Source: Marinobacterium ramblicola (GTDB lineage Bacteria; Pseudomonadota; Gammaproteobacteria; Pseudomonadales; Balneatricaceae). From it: a stretch of DNA of 64,000 nt. The position numbers were made by a program, and so were the translations under genes. Under the pieces are notes generated by a model. The model saw only the letters and a program-made list of their open reading frames with translations. It was not told the DNA's origin and did no database searches. The stretch covers positions 152,696-216,695 of the forward strand of contig NZ_JAHREP010000006.1 in the NCBI RefSeq assembly GCF_019084545.1. The letters run 5' to 3'. Shown here in pieces: positions 18,373-27,038 of the stretch. The stretch's first letter is position 1. Each line of letters begins with the position of its first letter.

Positions 18373-19011
18373 TCAGCCACGCTGACCGGCCCGCTCAACG
18401 GCGGCGGCCGCCAGGGCGGTGATACCCTCCCAGTCCTGCTGGCGGATCAGGCCCGCAGGTACTACCCATGAGCCGCCTACACAGCTCACGTTGGGCAGAT
18501 TCAGGTAATCCATGAAGTTATCGGGCCCTATACCCCCGGTCGGACAGAAGCGCACATCGGGGAAAGGACCGGCGATCGATTTCAGCATCGCGGTGCCGCC
18601 GCTGGCCTCGGCCGGGAAGAACTTGAATGCCCGGTATCCGGCATCCAGTCCATTCATCAGCTCGGAAACGGTGCTGATCGCCGGGATATAGGTGATATTG
18701 GACTCCAGCCCGGCTTTGAGCAGCTCCGCGGTGGCACCTGGGCTTATGGCAAAGGTCGCGCCTGCCGCAGCGACCTCGGCCAGTTCGGACGCCCTGGTCA
18801 CGGTACCGGCACCGACAATGACACCCTGCACTTCGGCGACGATGGCGTGGATAGCCTCCAGCGCGGCACTGGTGCGCAGGGTCACCTCCAGCACATTGAG
18901 ACCGCCTGCCTTGAGCGCCTTGGCCAGTGGGACCGCATCCTCAACCCGCTCGATCACCAACACGGGCATCACCGGCGCGCTGTTCAGAACTGTATCTACC
19001 TGTGTACTCAT
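18373..19011 (-). CDS. eda: 2-dehydro-3-deoxy-phosphogluconate (KDPG) aldolase
   Basis: 212 residues, ribosome site AGAGGAATAG. It cleaves KDPG to pyruvate and glyceraldehyde 3-phosphate. Family features are PVLVIERVEDAVPLAKALKAGG near the N-terminus, LEVTLRTSAALEAI with the catalytic glutamate, GAGTVTR, ISPGATAELL, and the Schiff-base lysine in YRAFKFFPAEASGG, followed by CPTGGIGPDN. It lies 21 bases after edd, so both are co-transcribed, and the run ends at the terminator at 18205-18231. Confidence 0.97.
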   Translation of the reverse strand: MSTQVDTVLNSAPVMPVLVIERVEDAVPLAKALKAGGLNVLEVTLRTSAALEAIHAIVAEVQGVIVGAGTVTRASELAEVAAAGATFAISPGATAELLKAGLESNITYIPAISTVSELMNGLDAGYRAFKFFPAEASGGTAMLKSIAGPFPDVRFCPTGGIGPDNFMDYLNLPNVSCVGGSWVVPAGLIRQQDWEGITALAAAAVERAGQRG

Positions 19012-19032
19012 CTCTATTCCTCTGGACCCGCT

Positions 19033-20865
19033 TCAGATCGACTGACCCGGATTATCAACAAACAGTGAGCAGGCCCCCTGCTCGGCCCCGGTCACCAGGC
19101 GGCGCATACCGGCGAACAGCTCGCGGCCCATGCCATGGTGACTATGGCTGACATCAGCGATGGCGGGTTCGCGTTTCGCCAACTCCGATTCGTCGACCAG
19201 CAATACCAGCTCGCCGGTATTGGCATCAAGCCGCACCAAGTCGCCATCCCGGACCCTGGCCAGCATGCCGCCGTTGTAGGCTTCAGGGGTCACATGGATC
19301 GCCGCCGGCACCTTGCCGGAAGCCCCCGACATGCGCCCGTCGGTGACCAGCGCCACCTTGAAACCGCGATCCTGCAGCGTGCCCAGATAGGGGGTCAGCT
19401 TGTGCAGTTCCGGCATACCGATCGCCGAAGGCCCCTGGAAGCGCACGACAACAATGCAGTCGCGCTCCAGCTTGCCGCTCTTGAACAGCGGCTCCAGATC
19501 GTTCTGGTCGTGCAGCACCACCGCGGGCGCCTCCACGACACGGTGTTCCGGCTTGACGGCGGAGATCTTGATCACGCCGCGACCGAGGTTACCTTTCATC
19601 AGTTTCAGGCCGCCGTTGGCCGCAAACGGCTCGCCGACGCTGGCAACCACCTCCGGATCCAGCGACTGCTTCGGCCCTTCGCGCCAGATCAGCTTGTCGC
19701 CATCCAGGAACGGCTCGCAGGTGTACTGCGCCAGCCCCCTGCCGGCCACGGTCAGCACATCCTCGTGCAACACCCCGGCACTGAGCAGTTCATGGAACAG
19801 CAGCGCCATACCGCCGGCGGCGTGAAAGTGGTTCACATCGGCACTGCCGTTGGGGTAGATCCGGGTCAGCAGCGGCACCGCGTCGGACAGATCAGCAAAG
19901 TCGTCCCAGTTGACGATGACACCGGCCGCCCTGGCGATCGCGATGATATGCATGGTGTGGTTGGTGGAGCCACCGGTGGCCAGTAGCGCCACGATACCGT
20001 TGACGATCGCCTTCTCGTCGATCACCTGGCACAGCGGGCGGTAGTCCGACCCCAGCTCGGTGATACGGCAGGCCTGTTCGGCCGCCGCCTTGGTCAGCGC
20101 ATCGCGCAACGGTGTATTGGGGTTGACGAAGGAGGTGCCGGGCAGATGCACGCCCATCGCCTCCATCAGCAACTGGTTGGAGTTGGCGGTACCGTAGAAG
20201 GTGCAGGTGCCGGGGCCATGGTAGGAGTCGGACTCGCACTGCAGCAGCGCATCGCGGTCCACCTTGCCTTCGGCGTAGAGCTGGCGGATGCGGGATTTTT
20301 CGCTGTTGGAGAGCCCGGTGGTCATGGGGCCTGCCGGCACGAAGATCACCGGCAGATGACCGAAGCTGAGCGCGCCGATCAGCAGACCCGGTACGATCTT
20401 GTCGCAGACGCCGAGGCAGAGCACGGCATCGAACATATTGTGCGAAAGCCCCACGGCGGTGGCCATGGCGATGGTATCGCGGCTGAACAGGCTCAGTTCC
20501 ATGCCGGGCTGACCCTGGGTCACGCCATCGCACATCGCCGGCACGCCACCGGCAAACTGTGCGGTGCAGCCCATGCCGCTTGCCGCTTCCTTGATCAGCG
20601 CCGGAAACCGCTCCAGCGGCTGGTGCGCCGAGAGCATATCATTGTAGGCGGAGACGATGCCGACATTGGCGCGCTGCATCAGCTTCAGACGGTTTTTATC
20701 TTCGCCACCACAGGCAGCAAAGCCGTGCGCCAGGTTGCCACAGGAGAGCTCCGTACGGTGCGGCTTGTTTCGCCGCGCCTGCTCCATGAGCGCAAGATAA
20801 TCGGCGCGGGTTTGCCGACTGCGCTCGATGATGCGCTCAGTTACTGCCGCTACGGTTGGATTCAT
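19033..20865 (-). CDS. edd: Phosphogluconate dehydratase
   Basis: 610 residues, ribosome site GGGAG. It dehydrates 6-phosphogluconate to KDPG and carries a [4Fe-4S] cluster. The family signatures are [19 protein letters not shown], the cluster cysteines in [19 protein letters not shown] and [20 protein letters not shown], and the C-terminal [22 protein letters not shown]. It is the committed step of the Entner-Doudoroff pathway and lies upstream of eda. The promoter region combines a GntR-like box in the -35/-10 spacer with a HexR-like box over the start point, suggesting dual control by gluconate and by KDPG. Confidence 0.97.
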   Translation of the reverse strand: MNPTVAAVTERIIERSRQTRADYLALMEQARRNKPHRTELSCGNLAHGFAACGGEDKNRLKLMQRANVGIVSAYNDMLSAHQPLERFPALIKEAASGMGCTAQFAGGVPAMCDGVTQGQPGMELSLFSRDTIAMATAVGLSHNMFDAVLCLGVCDKIVPGLLIGALSFGHLPVIFVPAGPMTTGLSNSEKSRIRQLYAEGKVDRDALLQCESDSYHGPGTCTFYGTANSNQLLMEAMGVHLPGTSFVNPNTPLRDALTKAAAEQACRITELGSDYRPLCQVIDEKAIVNGIVALLATGGSTNHTMHIIAIARAAGVIVNWDDFADLSDAVPLLTRIYPNGSADVNHFHAAGGMALLFHELLSAGVLHEDVLTVAGRGLAQYTCEPFLDGDKLIWREGPKQSLDPEVVASVGEPFAANGGLKLMKGNLGRGVIKISAVKPEHRVVEAPAVVLHDQNDLEPLFKSGKLERDCIVVVRFQGPSAIGMPELHKLTPYLGTLQDRGFKVALVTDGRMSGASGKVPAAIHVTPEAYNGGMLARVRDGDLVRLDANTGELVLLVDESELAKREPAIADVSHSHHGMGRELFAGMRRLVTGAEQGACSLFVDNPGQSI

Positions 20866-20910
20866 GCCGTATCTCCCGGGCCTGACTTGTCGGCCGCTTG
20901 AACCTTGTTA

Positions 20911-20954
20911 TGTAATTTAGTTACGTATTATCCATACATATTTACCGATAACAA
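20911..20954 (-). promoter_or_regulatory. edd promoter with GntR-like and HexR-like operators
   Basis: Minus strand: -35 TTGTTA (20949-20954), 16-base spacer, -10 GATAAT (20927-20932). The sequence TGTTATCGGTAAA (20941-20953) differs at one position from the second GntR box of the TRAP operon and overlaps the -35. CGTAACTAAATTACA (20911-20925) fits the HexR palindrome (TGTAATTAAATTACA type) and covers the expected transcription start. The rest of the 320-base gap holds the degQ terminator at 21134-21161. Confidence 0.65.
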
Positions 20955-21133
20955 GCCCCGAATAACGTTTTTATTTTGTTTTTATTACTTTCAAAATAGG
21001 ATCAAAGAGCTCGTATCAGCTTTCAGGTTAGGACAATATTGAACGCCTGACCCTGTCATAAAAGGAGATAAGCGCGAACCCGGCACTAAATGGATGGATG
21101 GAAGCCGCTCAGCTAATGAAAAGCCGCAGACGC

Positions 21134-21161
21134 AAAAGCCGCACCCGAAGGCGCGGCTTTT
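21134..21161 (-). terminator. Rho-independent terminator after degQ
   Basis: AAAAGCCGC and GCGGCTTTT form a symmetric stem with a 10-base loop, giving a short T-run on both strands. It lies 25 bases after the degQ stop codon. Confidence 0.75.
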
Positions 21162-21185
21162 CGACCAGCTGAGTAGAGTGCGCTC

Positions 21186-22541
21186 TTAACGCAACACCAG
21201 GTAGAACACCCCATTGCCGCGTCTTACCTGGAGCAACAGCTTGTCGTCGACACGTGCAAGCACCTGGTTGAGGTCATCCATACTGTCTACTCGCTGCCGG
21301 TTAACGCTGAGAATCACATCGTTTGAGCGCAACCCTGCGGCTGCGGCCGTCGACTGCGGATCCAACTCGGCGATCACCACACCACGACCATCCGGCGAGT
21401 TGGCGAAGGTCACCCCATCCAGCAGTTTGTGCAGCCGGACATCGGAGGTCAGGGTTGCGGACTTGCCAACTTTGACGTCGATATCCATCCGCTTTCCATC
21501 CCGAATCAGGGTGAGTTTGACCGTCTCGCCCACACCGGCAAAGGCGATGCGATGACGCAGTTGGCCGCTGTTGGGCGTCAGCTTGCCATTGACCTCAAGA
21601 ATCAGGTCGCCCGCTTTAAGACCGGCCTTCTCCGCCTCGGAGTCCTTCATTACATCGGTCACCAGTACGCCCTGTTGACCGTTATCGATATCGAACGCCT
21701 GCTGCAGTTCGGGCGTCAGGTCCTGAATCGCGACGCCGATCTGGCCGCGGGTCACCTCACCCACATCGAGGATCTGATCGGCCACGTTACGCATCATATT
21801 GACCGGTATCGCAAAGCCGATACCGACGTTGCCGCCACCCGGTGCGATGATCGCGGTATTGATCCCCACCAGCTCGCCATTCAGATTGACCAGCGCACCA
21901 CCCGAGTTACCTGGGTTGATCGAGGCGTCGGTCTGGATGAAGTTTTCAAACCCTTCGATGCCAAGACCGGTTCTGCCCAGCGCACTGACCACGCCGGTGG
22001 TAATGGTCTGGCCGAGGCCAAACGGATTACCGATCGCGACCACGAAGTCACCCACCTTCAGTCTGTCGGAATCCGCCAGTGGCAGCGCCGTCAGCTTGTC
22101 GGCCTTGATCTTCAATACCGCGATATCCACCTCGGGGTCAGCACCGATCAGCTCGGCCTGGAAGGTACGCCCATCCAGCAGCTGCACCTGGATCTCATCC
22201 GCGCCCTTGATGACGTGGTAGTTGGTGATGATAGTGCCCTGGTTCTTATCAACGATGACGCCGGAGCCCGCACTGGCCTGTCGCCGCTGCTGGCGCGGCT
22301 GCGCCTGCTCGTCCGGGATATTGAAGAAACGCCGGAAAAACGGGTCGCTCAACAGCGGGTTGTAGACCTGCTGATTGGAGAAGGTCGCGATATTCACCAC
22401 CGCGGCGTTCACCTGCTCCAACATCGGTGAAAGCGAGGGCAGTTCCCTGCCCTGAGGATCACTGATCGGCAGGGCCGCCGACGCATTCAGAGAGGCGACC
22501 GTCAGTAGTGCGGCCGCTCCCAGTTTCAAAGCTCTTTTCAT
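21186..22541 (-). CDS. degQ: Periplasmic serine endoprotease, DegQ/DegP type
   Basis: 451 residues. The signal peptide spans residues 1-22. The trypsin-like domain has the triad His109 (ITNYHVIKG), Asp139 (PEVDIAVLKIK) and Ser213 (NPGNSGGALVN). Two PDZ domains follow (about 255-345, with GQIGVAIQDLTPEL and AGLKAGDLILEVNG, and about 360-451, with AAAGLRSNDVILSVN). The LA loop is short and glutamine/arginine-rich (about residues 77-90), which is nearer DegQ than DegP. It would degrade or refold damaged envelope proteins. It is transcribed alone and has its own terminator. A stress-type promoter is expected upstream but I could not define one. Confidence 0.94.
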   Translation of the reverse strand: MKRALKLGAAALLTVASLNASAALPISDPQGRELPSLSPMLEQVNAAVVNIATFSNQQVYNPLLSDPFFRRFFNIPDEQAQPRQQRRQASAGSGVIVDKNQGTIITNYHVIKGADEIQVQLLDGRTFQAELIGADPEVDIAVLKIKADKLTALPLADSDRLKVGDFVVAIGNPFGLGQTITTGVVSALGRTGLGIEGFENFIQTDASINPGNSGGALVNLNGELVGINTAIIAPGGGNVGIGFAIPVNMMRNVADQILDVGEVTRGQIGVAIQDLTPELQQAFDIDNGQQGVLVTDVMKDSEAEKAGLKAGDLILEVNGKLTPNSGQLRHRIAFAGVGETVKLTLIRDGKRMDIDVKVGKSATLTSDVRLHKLLDGVTFANSPDGRGVVIAELDPQSTAAAAGLRSNDVILSVNRQRVDSMDDLNQVLARVDDKLLLQVRRGNGVFYLVLR

Positions 22542-22601
22542 ATCAAGCTCCTCAACATTTCCATTTTTGTCATGTGTATGGGCAAAGAGTCTCTAATCAA
22601 G

Positions 22602-22916
22602 TCAACGGCGTTTACGCAGACGACGCACCAATCCAGACTTCAACTCCATTTGCAGGCGGTCGAACGCGTCATCGATGGCCATCTCGGCCTGCCGCTTATC
22701 TGCATAGATATCCAAGTCGCGTCTTTCGGTACCCCGAAATGAGATATGGCACTGGTAGTTACACCCCGGTGAGCCGCCGTGCGAAATACGATCCAACACA
22801 ACGCCTACACGTCGAATGCAGCTCGATCTGGATTCAAGTCGCTCCAGGCGCGAGCGTATCCGCTGCATCGCCTCGGGGTTTTCGATGCCATGACGGAACA
22901 TTACTGCGGTGATCAT
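22602..22916 (-). CDS. HPF/RaiA-type ribosome-associated protein
   Basis: 104 residues, ribosome site GAGGAGGT. The pattern RIRSRLERLESR...VGVVLDR...CHISFRG...DLDIYADK...AIDDAFDRLQMEL reproduces the strand-helix layout of the S30AE (hibernation-promoting factor) domain, ending in a basic tail RRLRKRR. Members bind the 30S decoding centre and stall or protect ribosomes under stress. It is not next to rpoN, where the main hpf gene usually lies, so this may be a second paralogue. Family call is reasonably secure; exact role is unknown. Confidence 0.7.
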   Translation of the reverse strand: MITAVMFRHGIENPEAMQRIRSRLERLESRSSCIRRVGVVLDRISHGGSPGCNYQCHISFRGTERRDLDIYADKRQAEMAIDDAFDRLQMELKSGLVRRLRKRR

Positions 22917-22993
22917 CTGACCTCCTCAGACACCAGCCAACGGCCTGCGCCGACGACCGGCTAAAGCTTGGGGTTTATTACAAAAGACTGGGT

Positions 22994-23311
22994 TCAGGCG
23001 ACTGAGGATGGAGGAGCGCGAATCGGATAGGAGAAGAGAGCGGCGGCGACAGGAGCAGAGACCACAAACGCCGTGTCCAACACCGCCCGAATGGAAAGCA
23101 TGACCACCGTTTCGGCGACAAGAGGTCTCGACTCATTGTCGCTCGGCAGCGGCGGCAGGTCGTTCAGCAGGCCAGGGTCGTTAAGGCAGTGATCGTTGCC
23201 CGGAAGCTGATCCAGCACCTCATCTGCAAGACGCAACTCACCGGCCAGCACCTGCGCGGTGCCGCCCAGCAAAGAGCCGAGCATCAGAACCAGATAAATT
23301 AGCGCCCTCAA
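22994..23311 (-). CDS. Small exported protein of unknown function
   Basis: 105 residues from a TTG start with GGGAGA 10 bases upstream. Residues 1-24 form a clear signal peptide (LIYLVLMLGSLLGG, cleavage after VLA). The mature part has an acidic, proline-rich stretch (CLNDPGLLNDLPPLPSDNE) and a hydrophobic segment near the C-terminus. No family is recognised. Codon use resembles neighbouring genes, which is the main reason for keeping it. It could be spurious. Confidence 0.4.
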   Translation of the reverse strand: MRALIYLVLMLGSLLGGTAQVLAGELRLADEVLDQLPGNDHCLNDPGLLNDLPPLPSDNESRPLVAETVVMLSIRAVLDTAFVVSAPVAAALFSYPIRAPPSSVA

Positions 23312-23410
23312 GGCTGTCGATCTCCCTTCAAGCCAACCCCGCCCGCCGAGGTCGATATTCGCTATAGAGCTGAAAACCGGCGCTAAGTTCAGCCGATAGC
23401 TCGATCCGAC

Positions 23411-23974
23411 TTAAAAATGGATCAGCGACAGCAGACCTAACGCCACGAACAAAGCACAGGCGGCTCGGCGCACCCAGTCCAGCGGCACCCTTTTCATCAA
23501 GGCACCGCCGAAATAGGCTACCGGCACGTTGGCCAGCAGCATGCCCAGGGTCGTGCCGGCGACCACCGCCAACAGCATCTCCTCATAGCGCGCCGCGAGA
23601 ATCACCGTCGCTATCTGGGTCTTGTCACCGATCTCCGCAATGAAGAACAAAATGGATGTGGCGACGAAAGCGCCATATTTCAAGCTTGCACTCTCCTCCT
23701 CATCATCCTTATCGGGAACCAGCACCCAAAGGCCGACAGCAATGAAGCTGAGCCCAACGATCCAGGCGATCCAGCTTTCCGGAATCAGATCGGCCAGCCA
23801 GCCACCCAGCCAGGCGGAGACACCGTGGTTTACCAGGGTTGCCAGCAGAATGCCAAGTACGATTGCGCCGCGCTGCTGCGCGAAGCGTGCGACCAGAAAC
23901 AGGGTTAGCAGTTGAGTCTTGTCGCCGATCTCGGCGATGGCAACGGCAAGCGTCGAGGAGAGAAAAGCATCCAT
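23411..23974 (-). CDS. TMEM165/GDT1-family manganese exporter
   Basis: 187 residues from the ATG at 23974. Six membrane helices are arranged as two repeats, each with the family motif E-x-G-D-K-(T/S): AIAEIGDKTQLLTLFLVARF (about 12-31) and FIAEIGDKTQIATVILAARY (about 107-126). GDT1 proteins move Mn2+ (and Ca2+) out of the cytoplasm. Bacterial MneA is a manganese exporter. The gene sits directly behind a yybP-ykoY manganese riboswitch, which supports a manganese role independently of homology. It is downstream of purK but has its own leader. Confidence 0.93.
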   Translation of the reverse strand: MDAFLSSTLAVAIAEIGDKTQLLTLFLVARFAQQRGAIVLGILLATLVNHGVSAWLGGWLADLIPESWIAWIVGLSFIAVGLWVLVPDKDDEEESASLKYGAFVATSILFFIAEIGDKTQIATVILAARYEEMLLAVVAGTTLGMLLANVPVAYFGGALMKRVPLDWVRRAACALFVALGLLSLIHF

Positions 23975-24043
23975 CGAAAACAGATTCCAGGCGGGCATTG
24001 ACCATAAGACACGACACGCCGGCCCGCCATGAGCAGCATGCAG

Positions 24044-24172
24044 TGTCTCAGGTCTCGTCAATCCACGAACAGGATCGTGGACGTGGCTGCCATGAGCATT
24101 GAGGCTCAATTATGTTGACAACCACTCCGCCTCGACCGGGAATCGAGAACGGAAGACTACTCCCCCAAGAGC
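24044..24172 (-). promoter_or_regulatory. yybP-ykoY manganese riboswitch
   Basis: Minus strand, from the 5' side: GGGGGAGTAG (24157-24166), a variable stem, GTCAACATA (24111-24119), CATGGCAGCC (24085-24094) and GAGACCTGAGAC (24044-24055). The order and spacing are those of the yybP-ykoY aptamer that binds Mn2+. Downstream, GGCGGGC (24022-24028) can pair with GCCCGCC (23990-23996) close to the start codon, a candidate expression platform. Manganese would switch on the exporter gene. Confidence 0.82.
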
Positions 24173-24233
24173 GGGATGGATATTAACAACCCGCCCGCCG
24201 CGACACAAGCCGTAGCGGGCAGGCCAAAGGTGC

Positions 24234-25298
24234 CTAGAGCTGTTCCAGCGCCCAGTCGAAAGCGACGACATCCTCTGCATCGACCAGTTCGCGCAGCGCC
24301 GCCAGGCTCTGCTTGAGCTGCTCGACCGTCGGCCGGTTGATATTGACGTGGCCGACCTTGCGCCCCGGACGCAGTGACTTGCCGTACCAGTGCACATGCA
24401 CGCCATCTACCCCTAGCCACTCCGGCTTCCAGCGGCGTCCGAGCAGGTTGTACATCACCGAAACACCCTTGACCTCCGGAGTGATCAGCGGCAACTCGGC
24501 CAACGCACGCAGGTGCAGCTCGAACTGACTGATCGTCGCGCCCTCCTGGGTCCAGTGACCGCTGTTATGGACACGCGGCGCCAGCTCGTTAACCAGCAGA
24601 TCGCCATCGACGACGAAGCACTCCATCGCCATGACACCGATATACTCCTGGTCATCCATGATCCGGCTGAGCCACTCCTCAGCATGCTGCTGCTGGATCT
24701 CGGGCACCGGCAGATTGGCTACGCTGGCGCGCAGAATACCGTTCTCGTGCCAGTTCCGGGTTAGCGGATAGAACACCTTTTCACCCTTGGCATTACGCGC
24801 ACCGACCAGCGAAACCTCGTGACTGAACGGAATCATCGCCTCGGCGATGCAGCTGCCGGCCCACTCGGCTTCAACCTCGCCGCCACGCTGCCAGCGCCAC
24901 TGACCGCGACCGTCATAACCACCGCGGCGACGCTTGACCACAGCACGCTCGCCCAGGCTTTCCAGCTTCTCATCCAGCTCGGCTTCGCTTTCCAGCACGA
25001 CCCAGGGTGCGGTCGGCACCTGCAGACGGTCGAGCAGGCTCTTCTGCCGCTGACGATCGATCACCGCGTGCAGCGCCGAGGCGTTGCGAAAATTGGGGTG
25101 ATTCTTCAGTTGCAGACCGGTGACGGTATCCGGCCAGTGCTCGATCTCGACGGTGATGACATCATCAGCGTGCAGCGCGATCTCGATATCCTGATTGGGC
25201 TCTACCGGCATCACCTGCAACTGCATCGGCGCACCGGCCTGCTGCAGCATCTGACCCAGCTGGCCGTTACCGGCCACGACGATTCTTGGCAACATCAT
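24234..25298 (-). CDS. purK: N5-carboxyaminoimidazole ribonucleotide synthase
   Basis: 354 residues, ATP-grasp fold. It carboxylates AIR with bicarbonate and ATP in purine synthesis. Motifs include VVAGNGQLGQML at the N-terminus, TVEIEHWPD, KRRRGGYDGRGQWRW as the ATP-binding loop, FSHEVSLVGARN, VNELAPRVHNSGHWT and the C-terminal GHVNINRPTVEQL. It follows purE by 46 bases, so the order is purE-purK. A GC hairpin (GCCCGC/GCGGGC) without a good T-run lies after the stop and before the riboswitch. Confidence 0.96.
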   Translation of the reverse strand: MMLPRIVVAGNGQLGQMLQQAGAPMQLQVMPVEPNQDIEIALHADDVITVEIEHWPDTVTGLQLKNHPNFRNASALHAVIDRQRQKSLLDRLQVPTAPWVVLESEAELDEKLESLGERAVVKRRRGGYDGRGQWRWQRGGEVEAEWAGSCIAEAMIPFSHEVSLVGARNAKGEKVFYPLTRNWHENGILRASVANLPVPEIQQQHAEEWLSRIMDDQEYIGVMAMECFVVDGDLLVNELAPRVHNSGHWTQEGATISQFELHLRALAELPLITPEVKGVSVMYNLLGRRWKPEWLGVDGVHVHWYGKSLRPGRKVGHVNINRPTVEQLKQSLAALRELVDAEDVVAFDWALEQL

Positions 25299-25344
25299 TC
25301 AACCTGCTATCTGTTAACCACAAGGGCTGTTAAGCGTGTGGCTG

Positions 25345-25833
25345 TTAACCACGCGGGTCGGGATTATCCAGCACAGCCCGGGTCTGCTCGGCACGCCAGT
25401 CGGCGATACGCTGCGCCAGCTCCGCGTCTTCGACCGCCAGCATCTGTGCGGCCAGCAGCCCGGCATTGAAGGCACCGGCACCACCGATCGCCAAGGTGCC
25501 GACCGGTATCCCTCGCGGCATCTGTACGATGGAGAGCAAACTGTCCTTACCGCTGAGCGCCTTACTCTGCACCGGCACACCCAGCACCGGCACCAGGGTC
25601 TTGGCCGCAATCATACCCGGCAGGTGCGCTGCACCGCCGGCACCGGCGATGATCACCTTGAAACCGTTTGCCGCCGCCTGCTCGGCAAAACGGAACATCT
25701 TGTCCGGCGTGCGGTGGGCCGAGACTACCTCGGTGAAATACTCTACACCCAATGTATCCAGGATTCCGGCGGCCTCCTCCATGGTCGGCCAATCGGAACG
25801 CGATCCCATCACGATTGCGATCTTTGCACCCAT
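25345..25833 (-). CDS. purE: N5-carboxyaminoimidazole ribonucleotide mutase
   Basis: 162 residues. It moves the carboxylate of N5-CAIR to C4 to give CAIR. Class I PurE motifs: [24 protein letters not shown] with the catalytic histidine, [40 protein letters not shown] loop and [13 protein letters not shown]. The octameric enzyme works with PurK, encoded just downstream. Confidence 0.97.
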   Translation of the reverse strand: MGAKIAIVMGSRSDWPTMEEAAGILDTLGVEYFTEVVSAHRTPDKMFRFAEQAAANGFKVIIAGAGGAAHLPGMIAAKTLVPVLGVPVQSKALSGKDSLLSIVQMPRGIPVGTLAIGGAGAFNAGLLAAQMLAVEDAELAQRIADWRAEQTRAVLDNPDPRG

Positions 25834-26108
25834 GTCTGTCTCCTGTTACTCCAGCTTCGGTAGCCCCGGCAGACACGCGGCACTACGCACTATTCGAAAG
25901 AGAACCACCCGTTCACTTTTAGAGGCGGGCGATTATACCAATCTGTGGCAGAAAGTGGACCTTACCGCGACACTCTCGCGCATCAGGCGCCGTTTGGGGA
26001 GCAGACAATAGCGTATTTACCTATTCGGGTGCCGGTGAAGGTGACGACAGGCCGGTCAAAAACGGTAGAATGCAACCCTGGCTCAAGAACAACAGGGAAC
26101 CCTTTCGT

Positions 26109-26663
26109 ATGACTCCAAGGCTCTTCGCGCGCACCAGCAGCCTTATTCTGGCCATCGCGCTGATCAGCGGATGTGACACTTTGCCCGCCATCCCCTACAT
26201 CAACGAAAAACCGGCACAGGAACCAACGGCAGAGGTTGCGCCAACGCCAACCAAATCCAAGCCCCTGAGCCGAGGTGACAAGATTGCCAAGGGACTGAGT
26301 GAGGAGCTGGACTGGTTCCCAAGCCTTGAGCAGCCGCTGGAGCAGCTGCGCGAGAGTTACGCCAACGCTCCGTCGCCAAGCACCCGCAGCCAGACGCTAT
26401 CCAACATATCCTACCTGTACGACGCACAACTTTTCCTGCTGTTTCAGGATATGCTCGACTTCCTGCCCAAAGAGGCAAGGGTGGCCGAACTCAAGGAGCA
26501 GAACGCCTGGCTGGACAAACGGCAACAGCTGATCACCCAAGCCTTTCTGCGCGAACCGGACAAGGCGGCGGCGCGCGATGCCGCAAGCCAGGCCTTCATC
26601 AAGGCTACTCGTGCCCGTATCGACGAGATTAACGCCAAGCGCGAGCTGATCGTTCTGAAATAA
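26109..26663 (+). CDS. Putative lipoprotein of unknown function
   Basis: 184 residues from the ATG at 26109. A lipoprotein signal peptide ends in the lipobox ALISGC, with the modified cysteine at about residue 22 and aspartate at +2, which would retain it in the inner membrane if the E. coli rule holds. The mature part is a charged, mostly helical protein (ELDWFPSLEQPLEQLRESYAN, KAAARDAASQAFIKATRARI) with no recognised domain. It stands alone, divergent from purE. Confidence 0.7.
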   Translation: MTPRLFARTSSLILAIALISGCDTLPAIPYINEKPAQEPTAEVAPTPTKSKPLSRGDKIAKGLSEELDWFPSLEQPLEQLRESYANAPSPSTRSQTLSNISYLYDAQLFLLFQDMLDFLPKEARVAELKEQNAWLDKRQQLITQAFLREPDKAAARDAASQAFIKATRARIDEINAKRELIVLK

Positions 26664-26828
26664 AGTTGAAACTTTTCAACCCAAAACAGGACCAATGCGC
26701 TCACAGATTGCGACCAACAGGTTCATCTAATCGCGCGCAAGGATAGAAGTTACGCCGTTGCGGTAAACAGGCTTAAAAATCGTCGCTACTTTTAGTGTCG
26801 GATATCTATTGCACTGCAAAAAACGGCG

Positions 26829-27038
26829 TATAATAGTGCCGCTTGCTGGATCTGCCCCCCAGATCCGCTCCTCCCGGGTGTCAAAAGCGCCGGGCAGGAA
26901 CAGGCACAATAATGACTAACCTTGGCCAATAACCGTTCGTCGCAAGTATGCAAATCCTTGGCGCGCTCCCTGCTGGTGCCTGCACCACTGTCGAGATCGC
27001 CTGAAAACGATATTGTGACCCCGAGACGCGAACTACGC
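26829..27038 (+). promoter_or_regulatory. opgG promoter and long structured leader
   Basis: A consensus TATAAT (-10) lies at 26829-26834, with TATTGC about 16 bases upstream as a poor -35. The roughly 200-base leader to the opgG ATG holds a perfect hairpin GGATCTG/CAGATCC with a CCCCC loop (26848-26866) and a CCCGG/CCGGG pair just after it. The stretch 26664-26810 contains a small GTTGAAA/TTTCAAC inverted repeat after the lipoprotein gene and nothing else. Confidence 0.5.

Noticed and set aside
23975..24109. Extension of the GDT1 gene to 24109
   Set aside because: It would translate the riboswitch leader. The family begins at MDAFLSS.
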